From Paenimyroides marinum (lineage in GTDB: Bacteria > Bacteroidota > Bacteroidia > Flavobacteriales > Flavobacteriaceae): DNA of 64,000 nt. Shown here one piece after another: positions 9,378 to 18,182 of this stretch. The position numbers were made by a program, and so were the translations under genes. Where the stretch lies: the NCBI RefSeq assembly GCF_900108395.1, contig NZ_FNXE01000008.1, positions 16,802 to 80,801 of the forward strand, written 5' to 3'. The notes below the pieces were generated by a model, which saw nothing but the letters and a program-made list of their open reading frames with translations, was not told the origin of the DNA and did no database searches. Position 1 is the first letter of the stretch. Every line of letters begins with the position of its first letter.

Positions 9378-12356
9378 ATGCAGAATAAAGGACTCGTTAA
9401 GTTTATTGCGATTATTTTTGCGTTGGTAAGTATTTACCAATTGTCCTTTACGTTTGTAACGGATCATTACGAGAAAAAAGCAAAAGAATTTGCTAAAGGT
9501 GATTTAACCAAAGAAGCTCGTTATTTAGATTCAATTGCAAACGAAAAGGTTTATTTAGGTCAAACTTTTGCTGAAGTACGTTCTAAAGAGGTACAAAAAG
9601 GGTTGGATCTTGAAGGAGGTATCAACGTGATGCTTCAAATTTCTGTTAAAGACATTTTAAAAGGATTGGCAAACAATTCTAAAAATGCGGTGTTCAATCA
9701 AGCTTTAGTTGAAGCTGAAAAGAACCGGGAAGGTAATCAATCGTATTTAGAATCGTTTTATGTTACTTTCGATAAATTGTCTAAAGGCAGCGTAAAATTA
9801 TCTTCTTCAGAAATTTTTGCAAACAGAAACTTACAAGAGGTAAACACTTCAATGACAGATGCACAGGTAAAAACTATTTTAAATAAAAAAGTTGCCGAAT
9901 CTGTAGAGAGTGCTTTCCGTGTAATTAGTGAACGTATCGACAAATTTGGTGTAGCATCGCCAACTATTCAAAAAGTAGGTGAGTCGGGTAGAATTTTGGT
10001 AGAATTACCTGGTGCTAAAGACATTGACCGTATCAAAAACTTATTACAATCAACTGCTCAGTTAGAATTTTGGGAAACTTTTAAAGGTGAAGAAGTCGGA
10101 CAGTTTTTAATGGCTGCCAATAATGTTTTAAAAGAGAGAAAAACAAAACAACCAGAGGTTTCAAAAGATACGCTTAAAGAACAAAAAGCAGAAACAGATG
10201 TTGATAAATTATTAACTGGTGTTTCTAAAGATACCACTGCAAATGCACAACAAGATTTAGGACCAATTGTTTCTTTAATCAAAGCTCCGGGCTATCAGGG
10301 ATCGCCGATTATTGCCTTTTTTGCAACAAAAGATACGGCACAAATTAATTCGTATTTGAAAGATCCACAGGTTCGCAGTTTGTTAAACGGAGATTTACGC
10401 TATGTGAAATTTGCCTGGGGTAAAGCTAAAAAAGATGCAAACATTGTAGAATTATATGCTTTAAGAGGTAACGCGCAAAACGTTCCGCCTTTATCAGGAG
10501 CAGTTATTACTGAGGCAAGACAAGATTATGATAATCTTAACAAAGCAGTAGTTTCAATGCAAATGAATCCTAACGGAGCTAAAATATGGGAGGATTTAAC
10601 TAGAAAAGCAAACGCTCAACAATCAAATATTGCAATTGTTTTAGATAATATTGTTTATTCTGCACCTGGGGTAACTCAACAAGGTGGTATTGCAGGAGGA
10701 AGCTCAAGTATTTCAGGTGATTTTACCGTTCAAGAAGCCAAAGATTTAGCAAATATCTTAAAAGCGGGTAAATTACCGGCTTCGGCTGATATTGTTTCTT
10801 CAGAAGTTATTGGACCATCATTAGGTCAGGCTGCAATTGATGCCGGATTACTTTCATCTGTTGTAGGGTTAATCTTAGTAGCTGCCTGGATGGTTTTCTA
10901 TTACGGAAAAGCAGGTTGGTATGCGAACATTGCTTTAATGGTAAACTTATTGTTCTTATTCGGAATATTAACAAGTTTAGGTGCTGTATTAACATTACCT
11001 GGTATTGCCGGTATCGTTTTAACAATGGGTACGGCGGTTGATGCGAATATCATTATTTACGAACGGGCAAAAGAAGAATTGCGTCATGGTAAAACATTAA
11101 AAGAAGCCATTACTTCGTCATATAGCTGGCACGGAGCAATGCGTGCTATTGTAGATGCAAACGTAACACATATCTTAACAGGTATTATCTTATTCATTTT
11201 TGGTATCGGACCAATTAAAGGATTTGCGACTACTTTGTTAATTGGTATTTTTACATCGTTATTTACCTCTATTTTCATTGCACGTATCTTCCTGGACAAA
11301 GATGCAGCCGCAGGAAGAATTGTAAATTTCTGTACATCAATTACTAAAAACTGGTTTACAAACTTCCATTTCGATTTCTTAAAAATGAAAAAAGTAACTT
11401 ATGTAATTTCTGCACTTGTAGTTATTGTCAGTTGTGTTTCATTTGCAGTAAACGGATTAGACGAAGGGGTAGATTTTGTAGGTGGACGTACATTCCAGGT
11501 TAAGTTTGAAAAACCGGTTGATCCTTCAAAAATTGGTGAGGATTTATCGGCTACATTTGGTGTTACCGTAGAAGCAAAACAGTTTGGTAGTGCAAATCAA
11601 ATGCGTATTATCACTAAATATAAAGTTGATGAAGAGTCTGCAAAAGTTGATCAGGAAGTAAACGAATTATTATATAAAGGTTTAAAGAAATACTACACTG
11701 GCAACATGACTTATGATGATTTCATTAAAACATCAGAGACTAAAACATTAGGCGTTGTTTCTGCCTCTAAAGTAAGTGCTACGGTTTCTGAAGACATTAA
11801 AACAGACTCGGTTTATGCAGTAGTGGGATCTATGATCGTTGTGTTTATTTACTTAATGGTATCGTTCCGCAAATGGCAATATTCATTAGGAGCTGTTGCA
11901 GCAGTAGTTCACGATGTAATCTTTGTATTGGGAACTTATTCATTACTATATAAGTTTATGCCGTTCCACATGGAAATGGACCAACACTTTATTGCGGCAA
12001 TTTTAACGGTAATTGGATATTCAATGAACGATACCGTAATTGTATTTGACCGTGTACGGGAATTCCTTTTAGGAAAAACAAAAGGAGATTTCAACCACAT
12101 TGTAAACGATTCGGTAAACACCACGTTGTCAAGAACCATCAATACATCGTTAACATTAATTTTAGTGTTATTAATCATGTTTATTTTTGGTGGAGAATCA
12201 ATCCGCGGATTTGTATTTGCAATGTTGGTAGGTATTGTTGTAGGAACATACTCATCTTTATTCCTTGCAACGCCAATTTTGGTTGATACCATGCCAAGAA
12301 AAGATAAAAAAGAAATTGAAAGATTACACCGCGAAGCTCAGGAAGCAGAAGCATAG
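9378..12356 (+). CDS. secDF: fused protein translocase subunit SecDF
   Basis: 992 residues carrying both SecD and SecF in one chain. The N-terminal helix is followed by the SecD P1 periplasmic region with the D1 motif (GLDLEGGINV near residue 75), then a six-helix block containing TAVDANIIIYER. The SecF half begins near residue 665 and includes GVDFVGGRTF and the matching GYSMNDTVIVFDR. SecDF uses the proton gradient to pull exported proteins out of SecYEG at the inner membrane. The fusion is common in Bacteroidota and some Firmicutes. Promoter and terminator make it a single-gene unit. Confidence 0.96.
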   Translation: MQNKGLVKFIAIIFALVSIYQLSFTFVTDHYEKKAKEFAKGDLTKEARYLDSIANEKVYLGQTFAEVRSKEVQKGLDLEGGINVMLQISVKDILKGLANNSKNAVFNQALVEAEKNREGNQSYLESFYVTFDKLSKGSVKLSSSEIFANRNLQEVNTSMTDAQVKTILNKKVAESVESAFRVISERIDKFGVASPTIQKVGESGRILVELPGAKDIDRIKNLLQSTAQLEFWETFKGEEVGQFLMAANNVLKERKTKQPEVSKDTLKEQKAETDVDKLLTGVSKDTTANAQQDLGPIVSLIKAPGYQGSPIIAFFATKDTAQINSYLKDPQVRSLLNGDLRYVKFAWGKAKKDANIVELYALRGNAQNVPPLSGAVITEARQDYDNLNKAVVSMQMNPNGAKIWEDLTRKANAQQSNIAIVLDNIVYSAPGVTQQGGIAGGSSSISGDFTVQEAKDLANILKAGKLPASADIVSSEVIGPSLGQAAIDAGLLSSVVGLILVAAWMVFYYGKAGWYANIALMVNLLFLFGILTSLGAVLTLPGIAGIVLTMGTAVDANIIIYERAKEELRHGKTLKEAITSSYSWHGAMRAIVDANVTHILTGIILFIFGIGPIKGFATTLLIGIFTSLFTSIFIARIFLDKDAAAGRIVNFCTSITKNWFTNFHFDFLKMKKVTYVISALVVIVSCVSFAVNGLDEGVDFVGGRTFQVKFEKPVDPSKIGEDLSATFGVTVEAKQFGSANQMRIITKYKVDEESAKVDQEVNELLYKGLKKYYTGNMTYDDFIKTSETKTLGVVSASKVSATVSEDIKTDSVYAVVGSMIVVFIYLMVSFRKWQYSLGAVAAVVHDVIFVLGTYSLLYKFMPFHMEMDQHFIAAILTVIGYSMNDTVIVFDRVREFLLGKTKGDFNHIVNDSVNTTLSRTINTSLTLILVLLIMFIFGGESIRGFVFAMLVGIVVGTYSSLFLATPILVDTMPRKDKKEIERLHREAQEAEA

Positions 12357-12377
12357 TAAAAACTGATTTCTCAAGCT

Positions 12378-12403
12378 AAAAACCATCCTATTGGATGGTT
12401 TTT
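12378..12403 (+). terminator. secDF terminator
   Basis: AAAAACCATCC / GGATGGTTTTT, 4-nt loop, T run; 21 nt after the stop. Confidence 0.85.
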
Positions 12404-12532
12404 TCTTTTACACATATACTAAAAAAGTATCAAATTAAGGCGTTTGATTTTATATAAAATTAGTTTTTCACCGAAAAAATACCTAAATTCGTAAATTATT
12501 TCAAGTCAGAATTAAAACAGTTTCTATATATT

Positions 12533-14938
12533 ATGAGTGAAACAGCTACAAAAGAAGCGTTAACTTTCGAAGATTTTAAACAAGAAGTTTTAAACGATTA
12601 TAAAACAGCACGCATTTCGCGAGAATGCAGTTTATTAGGCCGTAAAGAAGTATTAACCGGGAAAGCAAAATTCGGTATTTTCGGTGACGGAAAAGAAGTG
12701 CCGCAACTGGCAATGGCAAAAGCATTTAAAAACGGTGATTTCCGTTCAGGATATTATCGTGATCAAACCTTTATGATGGCAATCGGGGCGTTAAACATCC
12801 AACAGTTTTTTGCAGGATTGTATGGTCATCCGGATATTGAACAGGATCCAATGTCAGGTGGTCGTCAAATGGGCGGACATTTTGCAACCCACAGTTTAGA
12901 TGAAAACGGCGAGTGGAAAAACCTTACACAACAAAAAAATTCAAGTTCAGATATCTCTCCAACAGCAGGTCAAATGCCTCGTTTGTTAGGTTTGGCTCAA
13001 GCATCAAAAATTTACCGCGAATTTCCGAATGCAGATAAAGATCAAAAGTTTTCTATAAACGGAAACGAGGTTGCTTGGGGAACCATTGGTAACGCATCAA
13101 CTTCTGAAGGACTGTTTTTTGAAACAATCAACGCAGCTGGTGTATTGCAGGTTCCAATGGTAATGAGTGTTTGGGACGATATGTACGGAATTTCAGTTCA
13201 CGCACGCCATCAAACCACCAAAGAAAATATTTCTGAAATTTTAAAAGGATTCCGGAAAGAAGAGGATACCAACGGATACGAGATTTTAACGGTTCACGGT
13301 TGGGATTATCCTGCCTTGGTCGATACCTATGCAAAAGCATCGCAGATAGCTCGTACCAGTCACATACCGGTTTTAATTCACGTAAAAGAATTAACACAAC
13401 CACAAGGACATTCAACTTCTGGTTCGCATGAACGTTATAAATCACCAGAGCGTTTGCAATGGGAAAGTGAGTTTGACTGTATTGCAAAAATGCGTTCCTG
13501 GATGATTGAAAGCAGTATTGCAACAGCCGAAGAATTAGATACGCTGGATGCAGAGCTGAAAAAAGATGTTTTAAACGGTAAAAAAGCAGCTTGGGAGGCT
13601 TATTTAAATCCTATCAAAGAAGAAAGAGCATCGTTAATTGCTGTTTTAAATCAGGTAGCGTCTTCATCGGCAAATAAAGTGTTCATTGAAAAAATGATTG
13701 CTGATTTAAACGCTATTAAAGAACCTATCCGCAAAGACAACTTAACCACAGCCCGTAAAATCTTACGTATGGTTGTGGGGGAAAACGGTAAGGATCTTTT
13801 GGCAAATTGGATTAAAGATTACATCTACCAAATCCAGCCGAAATTCAGTTCGCATTTAATGTCGCAATCATCTAATAAATCAGAAAATATAACTGAAATT
13901 TTACCGGTTTATGATGAAAATTCAACAGATGTAGATGCACGATTAATCATCAGAGATAATTTTGATAAAATATTTGAAACTTATCCCGAGGCCTTAATTT
14001 TCGGAGAAGACTCTGGAAATATTGGCGATGTAAACCAAGGTTTAGAAGGCTTACAGGAAAAATACGGAGAAAGCAGAGTGGCTGATGCAGGTATTCGCGA
14101 AGCAAGTATTTTAGGTCAGGGTATTGGTATGGCAATGCGTGGTTTACGACCAATTGCTGAAATTCAATATTTAGATTATTTATTGTACGCTTTACAAATT
14201 ATGAGCGATGATTTGGCTACTGTTCAGTACAGAACGGCCGGTAAACAAAAAGCACCGCTAATTGTTCGTACCCGTGGACACCGTTTAGAAGGCATTTGGC
14301 ATTCAGGATCGCCAATGGGTATGATCATCAATGCCGTTCGTGGTATGCACGTATTGGTTCCAAGAAACATGACCAAAGCAGCAGGTTTTTACAATACCTT
14401 ATTAAAAGCTGACGAACCGGCTTTGGTAATTGAATGTTTAAACGGTTACCGCTTAAAAGAAAAAATGCCGGCAAACATTGGCGAATTTACAACGCCAATT
14501 GGTGTAGTAGAAACCATTAAAGAAGGAACCGATTTAACTATTGTTTCTTATGGATCTACTTTGCGATTGGTAGAGCAAGCTGCAAAAGAATTGTTAGAGA
14601 CTGGTATTGATGTGGAAATCATTGATGTACAATCATTATTGCCATTTGATAAAAATCACGACTGTGTAAAATCACTTCAAAAAACAAATCGTTTGTTGGT
14701 GGTAGATGAAGATGTACCGGGTGGTGCATCGGCTTATATTTTACAACAAATTGTAGATGTTCAAGAAGGATACAAATTTTTAGACAGCAAACCTGAAACA
14801 TTGGCAGCAAAACCACACAGACCGGCTTACGGAACCGATGGTGATTATTTCTCTAAACCATCTGTAGAAGATGTTTTTGAAAAAGTTTATGCCATAATGA
14901 ACGAGGTAAACCCAACAAAATATCCAAGTTTATACTAA
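12533..14938 (+). CDS. fused alpha/beta 2-oxoacid dehydrogenase E1 component
   Basis: 801 residues: an E1-alpha-like thiamine diphosphate domain (about 1-430) joined to an E1-beta (transketolase-like, about 460-801). The alpha part shows MSGGRQMGGH and, at the usual TPP-binding GDG...N site, GNASTSEG followed by a WDDMYGIS segment (about residues 182-215). The beta part shows FGEDSG and GIREASILGQGIGMA. This layout is typical of Bacteroidota proteins annotated as 2-oxoisovalerate dehydrogenase E1. It would decarboxylate a branched-chain or related 2-oxoacid and pass the acyl group to an E2, with Lpd (56.7 kb) as a possible E3. The exact substrate is not shown by the sequence. Confidence 0.88.
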   Translation: MSETATKEALTFEDFKQEVLNDYKTARISRECSLLGRKEVLTGKAKFGIFGDGKEVPQLAMAKAFKNGDFRSGYYRDQTFMMAIGALNIQQFFAGLYGHPDIEQDPMSGGRQMGGHFATHSLDENGEWKNLTQQKNSSSDISPTAGQMPRLLGLAQASKIYREFPNADKDQKFSINGNEVAWGTIGNASTSEGLFFETINAAGVLQVPMVMSVWDDMYGISVHARHQTTKENISEILKGFRKEEDTNGYEILTVHGWDYPALVDTYAKASQIARTSHIPVLIHVKELTQPQGHSTSGSHERYKSPERLQWESEFDCIAKMRSWMIESSIATAEELDTLDAELKKDVLNGKKAAWEAYLNPIKEERASLIAVLNQVASSSANKVFIEKMIADLNAIKEPIRKDNLTTARKILRMVVGENGKDLLANWIKDYIYQIQPKFSSHLMSQSSNKSENITEILPVYDENSTDVDARLIIRDNFDKIFETYPEALIFGEDSGNIGDVNQGLEGLQEKYGESRVADAGIREASILGQGIGMAMRGLRPIAEIQYLDYLLYALQIMSDDLATVQYRTAGKQKAPLIVRTRGHRLEGIWHSGSPMGMIINAVRGMHVLVPRNMTKAAGFYNTLLKADEPALVIECLNGYRLKEKMPANIGEFTTPIGVVETIKEGTDLTIVSYGSTLRLVEQAAKELLETGIDVEIIDVQSLLPFDKNHDCVKSLQKTNRLLVVDEDVPGGASAYILQQIVDVQEGYKFLDSKPETLAAKPHRPAYGTDGDYFSKPSVEDVFEKVYAIMNEVNPTKYPSLY

Positions 14939-15022
14939 ACAGATAAAAGAAAATAGACGAAAGATAAAAGACTTATTGATTGTTTATTTTTTTAAAATTC
15001 TATTAAATAGTTTCTGTTATTT

Positions 15023-15045
15023 AAAGCATCTTATTTAGGTGCTTT
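15023..15045 (+). terminator. terminator after the fused E1 gene
   Basis: AAAGCATC / GGTGCTTT hairpin (one G-T pair) with eight Ts, about 85 nt after the E1 stop and before the next ATG. Confidence 0.65.
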
Positions 15046-15074
15046 TTTTTATATTTGATAAATTATAATTTACA

Positions 15075-15872
15075 ATGAAATACAATCCGTTTAAAATAAT
15101 TCTTTGGATACTGTTTTTGGTCTTTGTATTGCTAAACAGCTTGCGGTTATTCATTTACGGGTTTATAATCAGTTTTATGATTGTAATTATTGATCGTGCT
15201 TTTTTTGGAACAAGAAAAAGATCCGACCACCAGTTTTTGAATTTATTTTTTGCCTTTACCTCAATAGTTGCTTTGTTTTATACATTTTCTCCCTTTTTTA
15301 GATCATTAGAATTTAAAATTTCACATCCAAAATGGCAAAAATTAGAGGTGTTGTCTATTCAAAGAGGAGCAACCAGTAATGTTTCTACTCCGTTTAACTT
15401 TTTAGAAAAAACATATACTCCTGTAACGATAAATTATTTAGATGTTGATGGTAAGCTGCAATCAAGAAGGGAAGAAATCAAGCATTACGCCATTTTAGGA
15501 TTTGAACCTTTGTTTAAAAAACAAATCATTGAAAAAGAACTCGATTATATTCATAGCCGCAGTCTTAATAAATTAATCGATAAAAAAGCGGTAAACCTTT
15601 ACCAGCATCCATTTAAAAATAGTATAAAAATGTTTAAAGGCAATGATGCGTTTGCTTTGCGACATTCGATCGGGTTTCAAATTGCTTTGCTTATAACATA
15701 TCTGTTATTTATTGGCTTAACCATTTATTGCGTGTTGCGCTACAAACAGTTAAAAACTGCAATAAAATCAACTAACATCAAAGAGCAAAAAAAAGCTTAC
15801 ATAATACTATTTATTGTAATGTGCACTTATTTAGTTTTGGCAATCACTGTTTTACATTATCTAAAGTTTTAA
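15075..15872 (+). CDS. unrecognised multi-pass membrane protein
   Basis: 265 residues. Hydrophobic segments at about 8-40 (probably two helices), 55-73, 198-222 and 240-262 enclose a ~120-residue soluble loop (about 75-195) with mixed charge and short beta-like runs such as YTPVTINYLDVDG. I recognise no family motif or catalytic residue. Upstream is the E1 terminator; downstream is the alpha-oxoamine synthase, which has its own promoter, so this gene probably stands alone. Base composition is as AT-rich as its surroundings. Confidence 0.75.
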   Translation: MKYNPFKIILWILFLVFVLLNSLRLFIYGFIISFMIVIIDRAFFGTRKRSDHQFLNLFFAFTSIVALFYTFSPFFRSLEFKISHPKWQKLEVLSIQRGATSNVSTPFNFLEKTYTPVTINYLDVDGKLQSRREEIKHYAILGFEPLFKKQIIEKELDYIHSRSLNKLIDKKAVNLYQHPFKNSIKMFKGNDAFALRHSIGFQIALLITYLLFIGLTIYCVLRYKQLKTAIKSTNIKEQKKAYIILFIVMCTYLVLAITVLHYLKF

Positions 15873-15935
15873 ATAATTGTAACGAAACAGTTTGTAATCT
15901 TAATAAATTAAGCCTTTTACATTAAAAAAAAACAT

Positions 15936-15943
15936 TAACTTTG
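15936..15943 (+). promoter_or_regulatory. -7 box of the oxoamine synthase promoter
   Basis: TAACTTTG, exact TAnnTTTG, 24 nt before the ATG at 15967. No convincing TTG at -33. Confidence 0.65.
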
Positions 15944-15966
15944 CACCGTTAAAAAAACAAATAAAA

Positions 15967-17232
15967 ATGGTTAAAGATTTATTTGAAAGAATTCACGATA
16001 ATAAAGGTCCGTTAGGAAAATGGGCTTCTCAGGCAGAAGGTTATTTTGTATTTCCAAAATTAGAAGGAAAATTAGGACCAAGAATGCAATTTCAGGGAAA
16101 AGAAGTATTAAACTGGTCTATTAATGACTATTTAGGTTTAGCTACGCATCCCGAAGTTTTAAAAGCAGATGCTGATGCTGCCGCTGAATATGGTGCCGCT
16201 TATCCCATGGGGGCCCGTATGATGTCCGGACACACAGACTGGCACGAAAAATTACAAGATGAATTAGCAGCTTTTGTTCATAAAGAAGCAGCTTATTTAT
16301 TAAACTTTGGATACCAGGGAATGGTTTCAACCATTGATGCTTTGGTAACTAAAAACGATGTGATTGTTTATGATGTTGATTCTCATGCTTGTATTATCGA
16401 CGGTGTACGTTTACACATGGGTAAACGTTTTACTTATAAACACAATGATGTTGAATCATTAGAAAAAAACCTGCAACGTGCAACCAAAATGGCTAAGGAA
16501 CAAAACGGTGGTATTTTGGTTATTACCGAAGGTGTTTTTGGAATGCGCGGACAACAAGGAAAAATAAAAGAAATTATTGCATTAAAAGAAAAATATAATT
16601 TCCGTTTATTGGTTGACGATGCACATGGATTTGGTACGTTAGGTAAAACTGGTGCCGGAGCAGGTGAGGAGCAAGGTTGCCAGGATGGAATTGATGTGTA
16701 TTTCTCTACATTTGCAAAATCAATGGCATCTATCGGAGCGTTTATTGCAGCTGATAAAGATATTATCGATTATTTAAAATACAATTTGCGTTCGCAAATG
16801 TTTGCAAAATCATTGCCAATGATTTTAGTAAAAGGTGCGCTGAAACGTTTACAGTTGTTAAGAGAAAACCCAAGTTTAAAAGATAAATTGTGGGAAAATG
16901 TAAACCGTTTACAAAATGGTTTAAAAGATCGCGGATTTAGCATAGGGGATACCAATACTTGTGTTACGCCGGTTTATTTGGAAGGATCTATTCCTGAAGC
17001 AATGATTATGGTAAACGATTTACGTGAAAATTACGGAATCTTCTTATCAATCGTTGTATATCCGGTTATTCCAAAAGGAATCATTTTACTACGTGTAATT
17101 CCAACAGCTTCTCATACATTTGAAGACATCGATCAAACTTTGTCTGCATTTGAAGCAATCCGTAGCAAACTAACCGATGGTACATACAAAAAAATTGCTG
17201 CTGAAACCACAGTGGATATGGAGGCACAATAA
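15967..17232 (+). CDS. PLP-dependent alpha-oxoamine synthase family enzyme
   Basis: 421 residues of the class II aminotransferase fold. The PLP features are in order: the ring-stacking His140 (VDSHACIIDG), Asp217 and His220 (VDDAHGFGTLG), and Lys251 in STFAKSMASIG as the Schiff-base lysine. The family condenses an acyl thioester with an amino acid and loses CO2 (BioF, Kbl, HemA, serine palmitoyltransferase). No biotin, threonine or haem genes are nearby. In flavobacteria such a stand-alone member is a plausible sphingolipid or sulfonolipid (capnine) base-forming enzyme. That assignment is inference; substrate selectivity cannot be read here. Confidence 0.85.
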   Translation: MVKDLFERIHDNKGPLGKWASQAEGYFVFPKLEGKLGPRMQFQGKEVLNWSINDYLGLATHPEVLKADADAAAEYGAAYPMGARMMSGHTDWHEKLQDELAAFVHKEAAYLLNFGYQGMVSTIDALVTKNDVIVYDVDSHACIIDGVRLHMGKRFTYKHNDVESLEKNLQRATKMAKEQNGGILVITEGVFGMRGQQGKIKEIIALKEKYNFRLLVDDAHGFGTLGKTGAGAGEEQGCQDGIDVYFSTFAKSMASIGAFIAADKDIIDYLKYNLRSQMFAKSLPMILVKGALKRLQLLRENPSLKDKLWENVNRLQNGLKDRGFSIGDTNTCVTPVYLEGSIPEAMIMVNDLRENYGIFLSIVVYPVIPKGIILLRVIPTASHTFEDIDQTLSAFEAIRSKLTDGTYKKIAAETTVDMEAQ

Positions 17233-17254
17233 AATTTAAATTTATATCATATTA

Positions 17255-17290
17255 AAACAAACAGCACTTTAATTAAAGTGCTGTTTGTTT
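17255..17290. terminator. bidirectional terminator, 36-nt perfect palindrome
   Basis: AAACAAACAGCACTTTAA followed directly by its exact reverse complement. It separates the convergent oxoamine synthase and NlpE-like genes and contains the last codons and stop of the latter. Confidence 0.85.
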
Positions 17291-18040
17291 TTTGTAAGAT
17301 CCGTTAAAAGGAGCAAATTTTAAACTGTCATTGCATTTAAACCGTACAGAATCTTTTGGAATTTTTTCAAATAAAACGTGGGCTTCTTTTTGTGTAAAAA
17401 TAACCCTTAAATTACCTTCGGTCTTATTTAATGCGGCATTTAACTGAAACCTTTTATCTAACATAGCTTTTAAATTTACGGTACAATTGCTAAGAGAATC
17501 CATCTTATTAAAATGGGTCAACAGCAAATTATAAGTATCTTTTTTGTCGTGTTTTACAACTAATTTGTTGTATAAATTTATGGTGTCGCCTGATAAGTAA
17601 ACATTTTCAATGGTTTCAGGTTTAAAAGAACTCTTTTTATATAGAATATAATCAGGAGCAAAAGTTCCCTTTACTTCTTTTAAATCACTACCTACACGTA
17701 AAATAATGTTCTGATTTTTTATTTTATAGAATAACTTTTCGCGGTCAAACGTTGCGATAAACACGCTGTCTTTTCGTTTCCAGGTACCAATTCTTGTTTC
17801 GGGCAGTTCATTTCTTTCCTGATAGTAAATCGTTCTTGAAACCGTACTGTCTTTATAAATTCTCAGTGAAGTTTCAATACCTGGGCAATCAGGACAAGGA
17901 ATAACCCCTTCATAGGTATTACAAAAAATAGTATCTAAAAGCGATTGTTCAATAACAACAACAGCTTTATCGTCTTTTTTGCAACTTGTAAAAAAGATAA
18001 TCGCAGTTATTATGTTTAATACAAGAATATTTTTTCTCAT
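17273..18040 (-). CDS. lipoprotein with NlpE-like N-terminal domain
   Basis: 255 residues. A signal peptide ends in the lipobox FTSC with Cys20 as the lipidated residue. Residues ~40-130 carry YEGVIPCPDCPGI, the CxxC-containing hallmark of the NlpE N-terminal domain, followed by TIYYQERN and a beta-rich stretch resembling the family barrel. In enterobacteria NlpE senses surface contact and copper and activates Cpx. No Cpx-like pair is here, so only the fold can be claimed. The C-terminal ~110 residues are not recognised. It is probably anchored in the outer membrane or at the periplasmic face. Confidence 0.75.
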   Translation of the reverse strand: MRKNILVLNIITAIIFFTSCKKDDKAVVVIEQSLLDTIFCNTYEGVIPCPDCPGIETSLRIYKDSTVSRTIYYQERNELPETRIGTWKRKDSVFIATFDREKLFYKIKNQNIILRVGSDLKEVKGTFAPDYILYKKSSFKPETIENVYLSGDTINLYNKLVVKHDKKDTYNLLLTHFNKMDSLSNCTVNLKAMLDKRFQLNAALNKTEGNLRVIFTQKEAHVLFEKIPKDSVRFKCNDSLKFAPFNGSYKKQTAL

Positions 18041-18155
18041 AGTAAGTATGGATAGAAGTTATTAAGTGCTTATCAAAAATAATTCCATTTTTTAACAAAT
18101 CAAAAAAATAATTGTAAAAAAGACTATTACTGTTTTAAAAATGCAAGAATTAAAT

Positions 18156-18163
18156 TACTTTTG
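18156..18163 (+). promoter_or_regulatory. -7 box of the guaA promoter
   Basis: TACTTTTG, exact TAnnTTTG. It lies downstream of an in-frame ATG at 18141 and 20 nt upstream of the ATG at 18183, and so decides the guaA start. Confidence 0.7.
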
Positions 18164-18182
18164 CATAAAGATAAACATCACA

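Noticed and set aside
12404..12532. Promoter upstream of the fused E1 gene
   Set aside because: Only a weak TAAATTCG near-match at about 12483 was seen; not strong enough to list.
18141..18182. Upstream ATG for guaA
   Set aside because: It lies ahead of the -7 box and adds residues foreign to GuaA.
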